A stretch of DNA of 64,000 nucleotides. It comes from Microcyclosporella mali. Taxonomy: Eukaryota; Ascomycota; Dothideomycetes; Mycosphaerellales; Mycosphaerellaceae. Below the pieces are notes generated by a model that was not told the origin of the DNA, made no database searches, and saw only the letters and a list, made by a program, of their open reading frames with translations. Within the stretch, counting starts at the first letter, position 1, and the number at the start of each line of letters is the position of its first letter. Location of the stretch: assembly GCA_002785985.1 (NCBI GenBank), contig NHNU01000023.1:280920-344919 (forward strand), in the 5' to 3' direction. Both the position numbers and the translations under genes were made by a program. Shown one piece after another: positions 10,606 through 22,224 of this stretch.

Positions 10606-12009
10606 TGCAGCAGTGATGATTGATCGATCTAGTCGGGTGTCGAGACCGCTGGCGAGATATGGCATGGCATCGCGTTTATATTCTGGAGCTGGCAACCGAT
10701 GTTTCAAGTCAGATGTTGGACTTTTAGCGATTCCCCCGCAGCATAGCTGAGGCCAGCAGTCGACGGATAAATACATGCCGCTGTAAGCGATGCTCCTTGA
10801 GCAGGGATGACGTTGCTTGGCAATATGTTATGCTCTCAGCCACATCAAGTCGCTTTGATGGAGAGTAGTCTCATTGCGCTGGATGATGAAGTCAGCTCCA
10901 CGGACTCAACCAAACTGACTCACCGTACTGTCATTCTATGCGTCATTGTTGCAAGCTTGGCTACTGGCTGTTTTGGCGGTGTCCACGTGGCCAGGGCCTG
11001 TCTTCCAAGGTTGACTATCATTCCGATTCGAGGTCTCGAACCCTGCTAAAACATGCTTGCTAATAGCGACTGAGACATCTATTGGCTGATCGGGGAGTTT
11101 CTTGAGAATTACGTACACAGCGTATGTATCGTTCGTAGCGAGTCACGCAGATTCGGCCATCTCGGGTTGAAGGACTGATGAAAGAGGAGATGCCTGCGAG
11201 TCCGGGACAGGCTTTCAACAGCACAATGCTCATTCGGAGTCATCGACTAGCGCTACGTAGTGAGCAAAGATCGGGATAATTCATTCTCACTGCCAGTGAT
11301 AGCGTGCCGCCGACATCGAACAACACTTAAACATTGTTGAACACGGCCAATATGCTGCTGAACCTCCTACCAGCCGAGAGCTCGGAATGTGCAATTCTGA
11401 CGGCCTGAGCTTCGGTTCATCAATTTGCGTTATTCGATTCGTAATGATTCAATCGCAAATTGTTGGATGAGTGTGATGATCGGAAGCATGGTATAGTGGA
11501 AGGGGACAAGTGGTCACCCAGTTGGCAGGATCTTTATGGAGCCGCGCGGGGAATGGAAATGGACCACAAAGGCGCAGCAAGCAACGCCACGATTCTCTTG
11601 TGCCACAATCCCATTCGTCAACCCTCCTCTAGTGAGCGTACACTGTCATCACAAATACAAGTCAATCCATCAAAGAAGCAGGCGATGCATCCATCGTAAC
11701 ATGGCAAATACAGATACTGACATACGCTTCCAGCCGTCTCCTAAGTCCGGATCCTGGTATGACCATGCTGGCGGCAGTCCAAAATATCATGTCAAAAAAG
11801 CGGTCGCAGTAGACCACATCAAATTGCCTGGTATCTGGGCACTAAGTCGCCAGCCTGTAGCAAGACTCGGTGGTCGAGGAGACTGAGTTTCGTAGGAAGA
11901 CCGACAAATATCCAAGGGGAAGAGAAACGTAGCCAACAGGGCTCTTTAGACTGCTGCCAAGGGAGCACGCCGCAAGAGGAGACGCCTACGGCCATCAAGT
12001 AATGATCAA
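10606..12009. other. Gene-poor stretch upstream of the GH1 gene
   Basis: The first few hundred bases should be the GH1 promoter. A plus-strand open frame at 11536-11886 has no recognised domain. A B-box-like string near 11031-11041 does not belong to a foldable tRNA. No gene is supported. Confidence 0.4.
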
Positions 12010-12705
12010 GACGCCAAACAGGTCATATCAGCATCGCTGGTCGGCCTACCCATCGAGCTTCTGGTCTCTGTTCTCGAATATGTCCTGTCCACCCGATGAA
12101 CCATTCACTTCAGCACAGCTAGCCAGAATCGGGCCATGAGAGGCATATCGGTATATAGATCTGTGCTCTCGACCATGATTCGCAACTAAACACTATCGCT
12201 TCCCTGGCTCTGATCTCACTCGATCTGATAAGGACGTCGCATACTCCGCATTCTATCCGAAGAACGACTTCATTGTCGAAGTTGCTGCGGTACCTCGGGG
12301 AACTTGGTGGAGAACATCGCTCCTGAGTTCCCGAACTCAGAACGCCGGATACAAAGATTTCGCGCTCGCCTTGGAATGGCGTGGTCTCAAAGGCAGGCCA
12401 GCGAGGAGATCGATCTAGCCAGTGCGTCAAGTCTTGCCGAGAATACGGCTAAGGGAGCAGGTGTTGTGATTGTTATCGTACACGCTTCGCAAATCGATGA
12501 CTTGCATCTGCAGTACCTGCATGCCGATAAGTATGAACATGTACTGGAACCACTTTTAGGCATCCATGGCGTCAAGGAAGCGTGAGTGCCAGGATTGGTG
12601 CCTGATACCTTCGCCTCCAAGTTGCAGGACAACATGACGAGAGTGACCCACGACTTCTGTGCCGCTTGCGACGAGAAGGAGGCGAACAAAGTACAACTGG
12701 CATGA
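12010..12705 (+). pseudogene. F-box-like protein gene, broken
   Basis: The piece GLPIELLVSVLEYVLS at about 12040-12090 has the look of an F-box, and stops at 12097-12099. A second frame, about 12194-12418, reads DVAYSAFYPKNDFIVEV and then FALALEWRGLKG. Back in the first frame, ADKYEHVLEPLLGIHGVKEA reaches an in-frame TGA at 12583-12585. After that stop VPGLVPDTFASKLQDNMT continues in the same frame to 12705. This order (F-box, middle, then 'LEPLL-gl-v-V-GV') matches the long F-box-like family common in Dothideomycetes. Two frame changes and a premature stop indicate a dead gene. Confidence 0.5.
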
Positions 12706-13007
12706 CGGGAGCTCTCTGTCTACGTGGCGGTGCAGGTGATGCTCTTAAAGGGAGCGCCGCGGGCTTGTGACAATACATCTCGCCTTGACACAGACGAGAG
12801 CCGCGATCATACAAGTTCTTCACCACTAGCACACTCATAACGTTGGAAAGAGCAAGTTTCGAGCACAGCACTCGTCCACCTTTCAACCACAACGCACAAT
12901 CAACCACCGGCATTCGAAACTCATCACGCATACTCACCAACCGCCGGCCAACACCACAAACGCCACTGCACCAAGCAAGCACGCTACTCACACCAGTCCA
13001 CTTCACG

Positions 13008-13421
13008 ATGCAGGTCCTGCTCACGATCACCGCTCTCGAAGCCCTCATTTCTAGCTCCTTCGCAGCAACTCTCAGGCCACGCTGGGATACGCTGGCCGCT
13101 GATACCGCCACGTGCGCAGTCAGCTACACCAGCAATCTGTCTTCAGTCTCCTACTACGTCCGCATCGGTCGTCCCTTCATCGACGGCGCCGGCTGCCAGT
13201 ATGTCCACGATGCCATCAGTGCCCACGGCGGCGGCCCGCAGTTCTGGCAATGTGAAGATGATGGCACTGGTGACACGTATCTCACGATCGCGACTATCCC
13301 AACCAAGTCTGCCAACCAGGGTCTGATCGACGGCCTTCAGGAGGGCTATCCGATGGTGCCATTTCAGAAGGACAATATCTGCTTCAGAGACGGGCTTTAC
13401 GATACGTGGCCTCCTTCCTGA
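13008..13421 (+). CDS. Small secreted protein, about 137 residues
   Basis: The ATG at 13008 gives a typical signal peptide (MQVLLTITALEALISSSFAA). The open frame further upstream begins at a non-ATG codon and is probably 5' leader. The mature chain is about 117 residues with four cysteines, in CAVSY, GCQY, QCED and ICFR, enough for two disulphides. It resembles fungal secreted proteins of unknown role. No catalytic motif is visible. An effector-like or wall role is possible but not shown. Confidence 0.7.
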   Translation: MQVLLTITALEALISSSFAATLRPRWDTLAADTATCAVSYTSNLSSVSYYVRIGRPFIDGAGCQYVHDAISAHGGGPQFWQCEDDGTGDTYLTIATIPTKSANQGLIDGLQEGYPMVPFQKDNICFRDGLYDTWPPS

Positions 13422-14014
13422 AGTCTGACTGTGCCGTCAAGTAGCACAAACACATGCGGACTAAGCAGGAGTGCTACATGTCTCTTGAAGCATGGGTCGT
13501 TGAAGGATGCTCGGGCATAATGCTGCCTTCACGAGAGACACTGCCTTCGAAGTGTCTGAGTCGGCCAGAAGCTCAACCATTGAGAAGTCAGTCCCGACGT
13601 CTACTCATGGGGAAACAAGTATGAACTTGGTGGTTGGTCCCAGTCAAAGTCATCATAGAATATGACCAGTTTTCAGAACTGTACCCCACCACTCATGCTC
13701 ACCTCCACGGCTCCACGTATCGCATGGTTGAGCTTCCAAATATAGTAGGGAGTAGTGACCGTCGTCGATTTCCAGTTACTTCCCATCGAAAATGTCGAGT
13801 CACATGACACAGCGAACCCTAGTCTGACTTCAGACTGGTAAACAGGGTTATGGCCCACAGAAGTGCATGAATCGATTGAAACACATACATAGGACTGTTG
13901 AAAGAGGGAAGGCTGGTTGCAGCAGACTTTCACGCTTCCACATTTGACGGTTCGCAGTACTGTGGCTTGCGCCACATTCCCGTGCGATATCTGCGACAAT
14001 CGCAGAAGCGGGAA
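13422..14014. other. Non-coding stretch
   Basis: This is the 3' flank of the small secreted gene, followed by sequence with only short, unrelated open frames. Nothing is recognised. Confidence 0.4.
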
Positions 14015-14479
14015 ATGTCAGCCCTGAACCGGACCAGCTTCTCCCATCCCCTATCGCATGATCTCTTCACAATCTGGTACGACCGACTATTCGATATGAG
14101 CGAATCTATGGATCAAGCTCTTCGCAATCAATCGGGAATCTGCAAAATGTGCCTAATGATGCCAGGTTCCTCGACGACCAACGCTGACGATGAGATAGAC
14201 AGAGTTGTCGGCACAGGCAGTACGAACTATCGGAGGGACACAGACCCTGTCATCATCGACTTGCATGACGGTCCATTCGGCACAGCCATTAGCGCTCGCG
14301 ACTTGTTCCATTTAAAGCATAGCGTTACGAAACGTTACTGCTTTAGTGCTCAGGACAGCAACGTTGGGTGGAGATCAGACAGCCCTGCTGAGATCTCGTA
14401 CCTGAAGCCTCTCGCTTCCTCACCAACACCGGGATCCACGTGTGCTTCCGCGGTACGCAGGAGGATTGGGAAGGCGTGA
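14015..14479 (+). CDS. Uncertain ORF, 154 residues
   Basis: An open frame with ATG at 14015 runs to a stop at 14479. It ends 97 bases before the next gene on the same strand. I recognise no domain. A CKMC pair is present, but no second metal ligand pair is evident. It could be part of the next gene's leader, a decayed gene, or chance. Confidence 0.25.
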   Translation: MSALNRTSFSHPLSHDLFTIWYDRLFDMSESMDQALRNQSGICKMCLMMPGSSTTNADDEIDRVVGTGSTNYRRDTDPVIIDLHDGPFGTAISARDLFHLKHSVTKRYCFSAQDSNVGWRSDSPAEISYLKPLASSPTPGSTCASAVRRRIGKA

Positions 14480-14575
14480 GAGTACATATCACTATGGCTC
14501 CTCGTCTTCCTCGCGCGCATGTCACTCCTCTCGCCTGTCATTTGGTCGTCGTTGGTGCTGTGAGAGGCGCAGAGC

Positions 14576-16096
14576 ATGGGTGAGTCGTCGTTTAAAGAAG
14601 TCACTGTCACTACAGCTCGAGTCAGAGAGCGGGCGTCTCGTTCAATGTCTTCCAGAAGCTTCATACGAACGCGTGCAATCCCGATGTTGGCTGTCCTTTT
14701 CGGCATCTACTTCACATATGTCCTCTTCCATGTTTACGACTCGAACGCAGACAGCATACATCAGTACTTCAATAAGTCGGACGATACCAACGAAGAGACA
14801 CCGTCGCATACTTCCACCGAATCTGTTGCCCACGATGCGGTCTTTGACCACCTCGAGGAGCCGAGCAAGGGTGCGGAGGTCGAGGTGATATATAACGACC
14901 AGAGCAAGAACGATGAGTTCTCAACATGTCCGGATAAGGAGAAATACAGGGAGCTGTTCTCACTCACAAGATCAGATCGCAGATTCTATCCGGTCATCAT
15001 GGATCGTCATACGTACAACCCGAACATAATCAACCATCCCACGATTGACGACTCCTACATCCTGATAGCTCAGTGGGAACAGTACAATGAGGTCGAAATT
15101 CGGCCCGTAATCGAACTACTCTGCGTGGCCGAGTTCAGTGATGACGAGCTCCGCTGTACGAGTGTTACCTACGAGCTCCCAGCTGACGAGTCAATCATCG
15201 GCGCATGCGATGATGAGTTGGGATACATGAACTTTCGCTTTGGTCCAAGAGATGCGCGGGTCTTCTACAGCCCTGAGCTTCCATACATCATATACGGCTC
15301 GCAAGGTCGCCTGGCGTGCTTGAGTATGTGGTCTCAAGACTTCCGGTTGCTCACCTCTGATCTCCATGTCAAATGGCCAGACACACCAGGATGGTATCAA
15401 AATGCAACGGAGCTTCATCGTCCACCACCCTATGGTGGTTTCGAAAAGAACTATTTCTTCTTCTGGGATTGGGACAACAAAACTTACGTCCACAACGACC
15501 TCTATCCCACTCGAGTCTTTGCGAAGATCGATGCAACGGGCACAGTTGGCGAGGATCTGGCACCTAAATCCACAATGGACGGCAAATGTCTCGAGAATCT
15601 ACTGCCCGTGGTGGACAAGAGCTACAATGTCGAGGGTATTCATCAAGCCACAAACAGTCTTTCCATCACTTTGTGCAAACGCTCCGATCCAGACTGCATC
15701 CCCAACGACAAGAATACATACATCATGCACATCTTCCAGCACAAAGCCTACTACGACGCACATGCAATCTATGAACCTTATGTCATTCTCTTTCGCCGCA
15801 GCTTTCCCTTTGCTTTTTACGGCATAGGCCAGAAGCCCTTCTGGATCACAGGCCGAGACATGTTCACCGAGAAGACACACTCGATGGAGTGGGAAGCGAA
15901 AGGCTGGGATTACCCAACTGATGCGACAGAGATGTTCTACGTTACGAGCATCAGCTGGAAACGTCACGGTGCTAGGTATCATGGGTATATGGATGATGTG
16001 ATGCTATTGAATTTTGGAATCGAAGATTCGAGTTCGGGAACGATTGACTTCAGGGCCGAAGAGCTGCTGAAGGACCTGGAGCTTTGCGAGACGTAG
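14576..16096 (+). CDS. Type II membrane protein, possible glycosyltransferase-like
   Basis: An intronless 506-residue protein starts with ATG at 14576. A basic, Ser-rich tail (1-33) precedes one membrane segment at about 35-53 (IPMLAVLFGIYFTYVLF). An acidic stem and a large lumenal domain follow, rich in Trp, Tyr and Asp (for example YFFFWDWDNKTYVHNDLYP and QATNSLSITLCKR). This topology is typical of Golgi glycosyltransferases. The lumenal fold, with repeated aromatic strands, reminds me of fungal beta-mannosyltransferase-like proteins, but I cannot point to a diagnostic motif. I therefore leave the function open. Confidence 0.6.
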   Translation: MGESSFKEVTVTTARVRERASRSMSSRSFIRTRAIPMLAVLFGIYFTYVLFHVYDSNADSIHQYFNKSDDTNEETPSHTSTESVAHDAVFDHLEEPSKGAEVEVIYNDQSKNDEFSTCPDKEKYRELFSLTRSDRRFYPVIMDRHTYNPNIINHPTIDDSYILIAQWEQYNEVEIRPVIELLCVAEFSDDELRCTSVTYELPADESIIGACDDELGYMNFRFGPRDARVFYSPELPYIIYGSQGRLACLSMWSQDFRLLTSDLHVKWPDTPGWYQNATELHRPPPYGGFEKNYFFFWDWDNKTYVHNDLYPTRVFAKIDATGTVGEDLAPKSTMDGKCLENLLPVVDKSYNVEGIHQATNSLSITLCKRSDPDCIPNDKNTYIMHIFQHKAYYDAHAIYEPYVILFRRSFPFAFYGIGQKPFWITGRDMFTEKTHSMEWEAKGWDYPTDATEMFYVTSISWKRHGARYHGYMDDVMLLNFGIEDSSSGTIDFRAEELLKDLELCET

Positions 16097-17260
16097 TTAC
16101 TATATTACAGGGAAGAAAGATTTGGGATTGCTTTCAGGAGCACTTGCGAGGCAGGGTGGCGAGTCCGGAGCGGAAGGACGAATGCTGCCGTGCTTCGACG
16201 TCTCCACAACAGGGCCAGGCTTGAGACAGAAAGTACCTCGCTGCAAGTATCGCTGTCATGGCCATGTGAGGAAGCGAGGAGAGTGAGAGTCGACTACGCA
16301 GCGACTATCAAGAAAAAGTTATCGGTACATCGCCAAAGCCAGCGGTCCTCGGTCGACGACCGGGACAGATCTCGCCAGCCCAAGAGCGTGTGTGGGGTCG
16401 TCGTGACATAAGGGGAATGAGCAGGTCGATTGCATGCACTGCTCTGTCGAACTCGTCGACGTTTTATGGTCGATTCTCATAAGATGTGTACATTTTTTGG
16501 AGTAGCGAAGAATGTTTACAAATACCAATAGCTTTCTGTATGATCACCAAGCTCCATAGAGCTCGAGTCGTGGCTGGCTGATATGTATTGATAAGCTCGT
16601 TTGACCAGAACCTCGATAGAAGCCATACGCAAGCCACGACTCTCTTTCCTCCAGCGTCGATGGTGGTCAAGCTGCCAACATCATACGCATATACAAAGAC
16701 TTGGGACGAGCATGCTGCTCAGGTACAGCTCTGCGGAACCTTTGCTTGAGTGGCTTGAATGTACCTGCAGAGCAGAAACGAGAATTGCCGCTCTGGGCCT
16801 CGTTCAACTGCAAGGAAAGAATCGTCATTTATTTGATCAACCTGTTTGACGACAGCATTATGTCTTTCATGACGGCTACAGCTACGGCCCCTCTATTGCT
16901 GCCTCCTGATATGCCTACCGTTGCGCCTCCTGCTCTGACCAAGTATGAGGTTGTGAAGTCTGGGACAAAGTGCCATTTCAAGCATGATACTATGTTAGCT
17001 TTGGCAGGTCAGAGATTTCACAAGGGGGATGTCGCGGGTAGAGTGTCGTGAGATCCGTTAATATGATGTCGACAGCGGAATTCTAAACGAGCGAGGTGAA
17101 TACATTGGCAATCTCATCACATGAAAATCAGTAGCCCTGCTGAACTGAAGTCTTGGCAGCCTCGCGTCGAGGTCCAGGGACCAGCTGTCAAAGCTCCAGA
17201 GTTGACACGCAATCCACCAATCCATACCTCTACTCATACAACACGCCCAATGCCAACACG
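16097..17260. other. Intergenic stretch before OST1
   Basis: The last part should be the OST1 promoter. A 64-residue frame starting at ATG 16860 has no support beyond being open. Nothing else is seen. Confidence 0.4.
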
Positions 17261-18867
17261 ATGAGGATACTACAATGGGCCGCACTTGGCCTGATGACAC
17301 TCGCCGTCGCCGATGTCAACACAACGCTCGAGTCGAAGAACATACTCCCGTCCACATTCGCGCCGCCGAAACACTTCCGCAATGTGAATCTCGTACGGAA
17401 TATCAACTTGGAGAAGGGCTATCCGAGAGAGACATTAAATGTGGTTGTGGAGAATGTGGATCCGAAGGAGCAGAGTGAATATTTCGTACCGTTTGAGCAA
17501 GGGACGCTTGGAAGAATAGGTGGCTTGGAAGTGAAGGACAAGGAAAAGCCAGAGCGGACGGGCTTCAAGGTCGAGGTTGTTGGTATCGATTCGTCGAGGT
17601 ATGGATAAATGTCATAGCTAGGGAAGGTCTGGATGAATCAGTGCTGATGATGTTGCACAGTTCAACGGAGTTCTACAAGATCACCTTTCCTGCCGCCCTT
17701 CCACCTACAGAGAAGCTGACACTCTCGATAACCTACTACCTCCTCTCCGCTCTCACGCCGCTTCCAGCACAGATTGAACAGAACGACAAGCAATATGTTC
17801 TACACAAGTTCTCTGCTTACGCACCCTCTGCCTACACAACTCTCAAGCAGAAGACAAAACTCAAGCTTCCCACCACCGATGTCCCCGACGCCGTCACGCT
17901 ACCTGCCTCGCAAAACGCAGAAGGGAAGCAAGACCCGCAAAAGCAAGGAACAACATATACATACGGTCCCTACGGCGAGTTGGAAGCTGGTGCCGTGCAA
18001 GAAGTCAGCTTGCGCTACGAGTTCACTAAGCCTCTCACGCACAGCAAGCTCCTGGAGCGAGATATTGAGGTCTCCCACTGGGGCGGCAATCTGGCTACCG
18101 AAGAGCGCCATTGGCTTACCAACCGCGCCGCAACGCTCAAGAGTCACTTCTCACGGGTCACATACCAGCAGTCGAGCTACTACAACCCTCCCTCCAGCGC
18201 TCTGAAGGAGATGCGCTTCCCGCTTACTGTGGGCAGCGTAGACGCTTACTTCATCGACGATGTCGGCAATGTCACGACCTCCAGATTCCGAACGAGTGCG
18301 CGAGAGTCGAATCTCGAGCTTAAACCTAGATACCCAATGTTCGGGGGATGGAATTTCTCGTTCAAAGTGGGTTGGAACAACGAATTATCCAACTTCCTCC
18401 GCATCACAAAGGGAGAAGAGAGCTTCGTGCTCAAGCTGCCTTTCTTTGAGGGTCCAAAGAATGCGGAAGGCATTGAGTACGAACGGATCGTGACTCGAAT
18501 CATCCTTCCTGAAGGCGCGAAGTAAGCATCCCCCTTTCCTCCCCCACCATCACCAACCGAAGACCCTTCACTAACCTGTGTGCCTTCCAGGAACGTGCAA
18601 TTCGAGACCTCTGTCCCAATCGTTTCTTCAGAAATCGGTACCTATCGCACGTTCATGGATACCCTCGGCCGCACTACTCTCACTCTAACAGCGATCAACA
18701 TGGTCGATGAACTTCGGGATCGCGATCTTATCGTGACATACGATTACCCTTTCATGGAGCGTTTCCGAAAGCCGCTCACTTTCACGGCCGGTATCGCGGC
18801 ACTTTTTGTGGCGTCATGGGTGATTGGAAACCTTGATGTCAGCATTGGGAAGAAGAAGACGAGCTAG
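17261..18867 (+). CDS. OST1: Oligosaccharyltransferase subunit Ost1 (ribophorin I)
   Basis: Three exons, 17261-17598, 17661-18521 and 18591-18867, encode 491 residues (yeast Ost1 is 476). Residues 1-18 are a signal peptide. The lumenal ribophorin I domain includes LSITYYLLSALTPLP and HWGGNLATEERHW, a block strongly conserved in the family. A single membrane helix lies near the C-terminus (FTAGIAALFVASWVIGNL), with a short basic KKKTS tail resembling an ER-retention signal. Ost1 is part of the complex that transfers the lipid-linked glycan to Asn in nascent proteins at the ER. Confidence 0.95.
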
Positions 18868-19150
18868 AGAGCTAGATGGCTCCTATGACGGGAGGTTTGT
18901 AGACTATGGAATGAAATCTTTCTTGAGACAAGATGATATTCCTTTCAGGGAAAGTATATGCTATGCTAGGTATCAATGAGGTACTTCTGAAGCGAAATAA
19001 ATCAAGCAAATCATGAGGGTATCCCTGGAAACGCCTTTATTCCTGGTTCAGCTTGAGCTGTAGGACCGATTCCATGATTCGTCCAAGTCGTCAAAAGGGT
19101 ATCCAAATCCAACTCCAAGTCCAAATCCAAACTCAATGTCATGGTATCGT

Positions 19151-19819
19151 TTAAGCAGCTTTCACTCTCTTCTTGCCCCTTCTAATCTCCCTCGCGACCT
19201 GTGGCGTCCACTGCCCCGAAAATAGCGCGTCGCATTCGTCCTCATCTTGACTGTCGAACTCCACTTCTGCTGCTCCACTACTGCTCGCGAGCCTTACATG
19301 CTCCTCCTCAACGCCATCCCAACTCGCGCTTCTCACAACCCTCTTCGTTTCCAAAATGTACTTCCCAACTTTGTACCTCTGCTCCTCCTGCTCAGCGGCA
19401 ACATACTTCCAGCCCAGCACAGAGCCGCACTGCGAGCAGGCGATGTCGCCGACGGTATGCGGGCCGGTGACGAGCAGACGGGGCACGGGTTTGTGGACGT
19501 GGGTGTTGGGGAGAGTTGTGAGTGTGGTGCCGTCCCCGGAAACGAGATATGCGCGTCCGTGGCGGCCGGTGAAACCTTTCGAGATGATCTGCGTGGACAG
19601 AGCGAGATCTGCGAGGCAGCGGGCGCAGCGGAGGTGAGATATGGGGTCAGGAGAGAGGTAGGTTGACTCCTGCTGCTGTGGAGAGGTGGAACTGGAGGAA
19701 TCGGTTGATGTTGTTGAGGTGTTGCTGTCCGTGCTGGATTTCCTGCGTCGGAAGGGGAGGCTGGGGATTAGATATGTCGGGAAGATGGTCGCAGGAGACG
19801 GTGATGAGGAGAATGGCAT
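19151..19819 (-). CDS. Yippee-domain protein
   Basis: The ATG at 19819 is preferred; the frame extends upstream only to a GTG. The product is 222 residues. A Ser/Thr-rich N-terminal part (about 1-60) is followed by a yippee/Mis18-type zinc-binding fold. This contains CARCLADLAL, GFTGRHGRAYLV, VGDIACSQCGSVLGWKYV and YKVGKYILE, so both CxxC pairs are present. Proteins of this type (yeast Moh1, animal YPEL) are small zinc proteins of poorly known role. The acidic C-terminal tail with DSQDEDECD is an addition to the core domain. Confidence 0.85.
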   Translation of the reverse strand: MPFSSSPSPATIFPTYLIPSLPFRRRKSSTDSNTSTTSTDSSSSTSPQQQESTYLSPDPISHLRCARCLADLALSTQIISKGFTGRHGRAYLVSGDGTTLTTLPNTHVHKPVPRLLVTGPHTVGDIACSQCGSVLGWKYVAAEQEEQRYKVGKYILETKRVVRSASWDGVEEEHVRLASSSGAAEVEFDSQDEDECDALFSGQWTPQVAREIRRGKKRVKAA

Positions 19820-20638
19820 CGTGTTTGAGTGGTCACTCCACGGCACAAGGGAGAGGACCAAGAAGGGAGGGAGGCTGGCGGAGATGCTGGACACAAGGTG
19901 GTTCTACCAGCTCTTTGTTTCGAATTGCCAGGTTGTCATGCTATCGATATCAGGTGTGAGAGATGGAAGGGAGGATATAGTAGCGAAGTCAGCAAGTAAG
20001 CTCTCTTGTCAACGCTGAGACATAGAGTCCAAGGAAGATACGGTAGCAAGTAGGGATGACTACTGTTCACATGGCTATGGCCGTGTTGTCGCTGTCGCTG
20101 CCCATCCATGGGACTAGTCATGGGACCTTGTCTGACCAAGCAGCTACCAGAGGCGGAGAGAAGGACGGAAACAAGCAAGACGATAAGGTGCAGCAGCTCA
20201 CCGCATATGCGCTGGTGAGCTGGATGGTCACCTGCTCTGTTGCGCGAGAGCTTGGGCAATGGTGGGGCTGTTTTCGGCTTCTTCGGATTGAGTCTAAACT
20301 TGGTGGGGCTGTCATGTGATTGCATTCCGTCGTCTCCCGTGTGGGGAGTCTCTCCACTGCCAGTGGTCTCCTTACAACATCTTCATGATATCCCTTCATC
20401 GCCGACTTGTGGTCATACATATTCTACAGTGCCTGTTAATCGAACCTGCGGAAGTTGTGTCATTGCGTTGTGCAAGATTGATACACAGATATCCCAGACA
20501 AGCCATCCTTGGCTGAGAGCGGCAGTATCAGTATCGCTCTTGTGAGTCCCTGTGAGGCAAGTAACAGTATCTAGCACTTGACAACAGATGTCTGAGGTCT
20601 GGCACCTCGGTTCTGCTTCCTGACATAACCAGGTAAGA
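19820..20638. other. Intergenic stretch
   Basis: This is the shared upstream region of the divergent yippee gene and the small gene at 20639. Open frames here are short and unsupported. Confidence 0.4.
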
Positions 20639-21082
20639 ATGGTAGAGGTTGCCACTTCCCAACAAGGGCCAGGCGAGTCCACAGGGAAGTACCTCGAGCG
20701 CCTCTCAGTTTCAATCATCAACGCCCGCAACAACAGGACCTACCGTCATCTGCGCAATGCCGACTTCATTTCCCCCGACTTCAGAGCAAAGATCGATCAC
20801 CAGCCAGGATCCGAGGAAGTCTCACTTGAAGAGCACGTCCGGCTCTGCGAAGTCTCAATGGCGCACCATCCAGAAACATACATTCGTGTGCTGCAGGCCT
20901 ATACCTTTGTGGACGAGGACTACCGGACTGCCAGCGTCTATCTCAGCAAGGAGTTACATGGGCACTCGCCGGGTATCACTCATAATGGGATGAGTGTCTT
21001 CGTCTGGAGCAAAATTGGCGGCAGCTGGCTCTGCGTGAGATCATTTGGTATGCGAGGAATGGGTGATGTGGCTGATACTTGA
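20639..21082 (+). CDS. Small NTF2/SnoaL-like protein, copy A
   Basis: A single-exon protein of 147 residues starts with ATG at 20639. An N-terminal helix (YLERLSVSIINARNNRTY) is followed by alternating helices and strands that end in SVFVWSKIGGSWLCVRSFGMRGM. It aligns with the gene at 22225 in the same order: helix LE-L--S-I-A-N, middle, then V-VW-(k/r)--G-W-CV(r/k)---RGM. The length and the curved-sheet ending suggest an NTF2/SnoaL-like fold. No catalytic residues are evident and the role is unknown. Confidence 0.55.
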   Translation: MVEVATSQQGPGESTGKYLERLSVSIINARNNRTYRHLRNADFISPDFRAKIDHQPGSEEVSLEEHVRLCEVSMAHHPETYIRVLQAYTFVDEDYRTASVYLSKELHGHSPGITHNGMSVFVWSKIGGSWLCVRSFGMRGMGDVADT

Positions 21083-22224
21083 GTAAAGAGGTCGTCATGA
21101 TCGGCAAGGAGGATCAAACGGCGGAGCGCACACGCTTGGCGAAGTCGGAGTCTGGATGCCCGGAGTCCGACAGCGACTCTGAGTATACAAGGCTAATGGT
21201 GAAGTAGTAGACGCCAAGTCAATCTTACGCCAATGCGGAAGAACGACATTGTAGCTGTGACAATCTTACAGCAGACCTGATCAGGTTCCTGGGACGCTGA
21301 AGTATCGGCTCTGTGCGAAAGTACATGTCAAGCCTTCGGATATAGGAGCTACCGCGATGACGGGAATCGCAGCGAGCACCAAGCATTTACAACACTGCCA
21401 TGCTTGGCTCGCCTAGTCAATGCGCAGAAAGTTTCTGGAATTAGTCAATTCAGCTAATGCAGCTACAATATGCGATGGGCGTCGTCCCGAGTCATAGATT
21501 GTCTGCTTATTCGCTGGTCGAACATGTCTTGGCAGTCTTGTATCGCGAATCGCCAGGCCCCATACAGTGAGTGCACGAATACCACTTGGCACGACGGAAG
21601 ATCCTTACGAATCCGCAGCACGACTTCAGGACAGCAGTAGAAGGCAGCAGAAGGCATGCACTTTAGGCCACGGAATCCACGCGACGATCTCAGATTCAGC
21701 TTATTTCGCATTCGACTCGGGCTTCTGAAGGACCCGAAAAGTTATTCTCCAGCCTTACATAGGCACCACATCCGGATGATCTAATCATCCCACAATAACA
21801 ACATACCAAGATGCCAAGATATAGAACACCCAGATCGAGAACTTTTGGACGTGGAAAATCAGCATACCGCTTCTACGTCCTCGTACGACGCACTTTCCGA
21901 TTTGCCCAGCCGAGCTTCGGAAACAACTCAGCCAAGAAACAGACGTCAGCATCGATATGTGCGGCATAGAACAGCTCAAGAACAGAGAGAGGACATTCAA
22001 CACGTTCGTTGCCTACGGGAGACACAGCCGCTTCGATACGTGGACTCCGGGCATCTCGAGGATGATAAAGGAGACCTTGAGCAGCGTCAGCACCATGGCG
22101 CGCGGCAGCATTTTCTATCACCTACATCAAGAATCCATCCTAGCCGCCAGCCACAGGAACACTCTCTCCATCTTCTCGCCACGAAGTGACGTACGCCATA
22201 ACGACAAAAAGGGCATTTGAAGCC
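21083..22224. other. Intergenic stretch between the two related small genes
   Basis: Several overlapping open frames lie at 21845-22220 but none resembles the flanking family convincingly. A third decayed copy cannot be excluded. Confidence 0.35.

Noticed and set aside
11000..11110. B-box-like string GGTCTCGAACC suggesting a minus-strand tRNA
   Set aside because: No acceptor or anticodon stem forms around it and the T-stem does not pair.
21845..22220. Third copy of the NTF2/SnoaL-like family between copies A and B
   Set aside because: Overlapping frames show no block that aligns with either copy.
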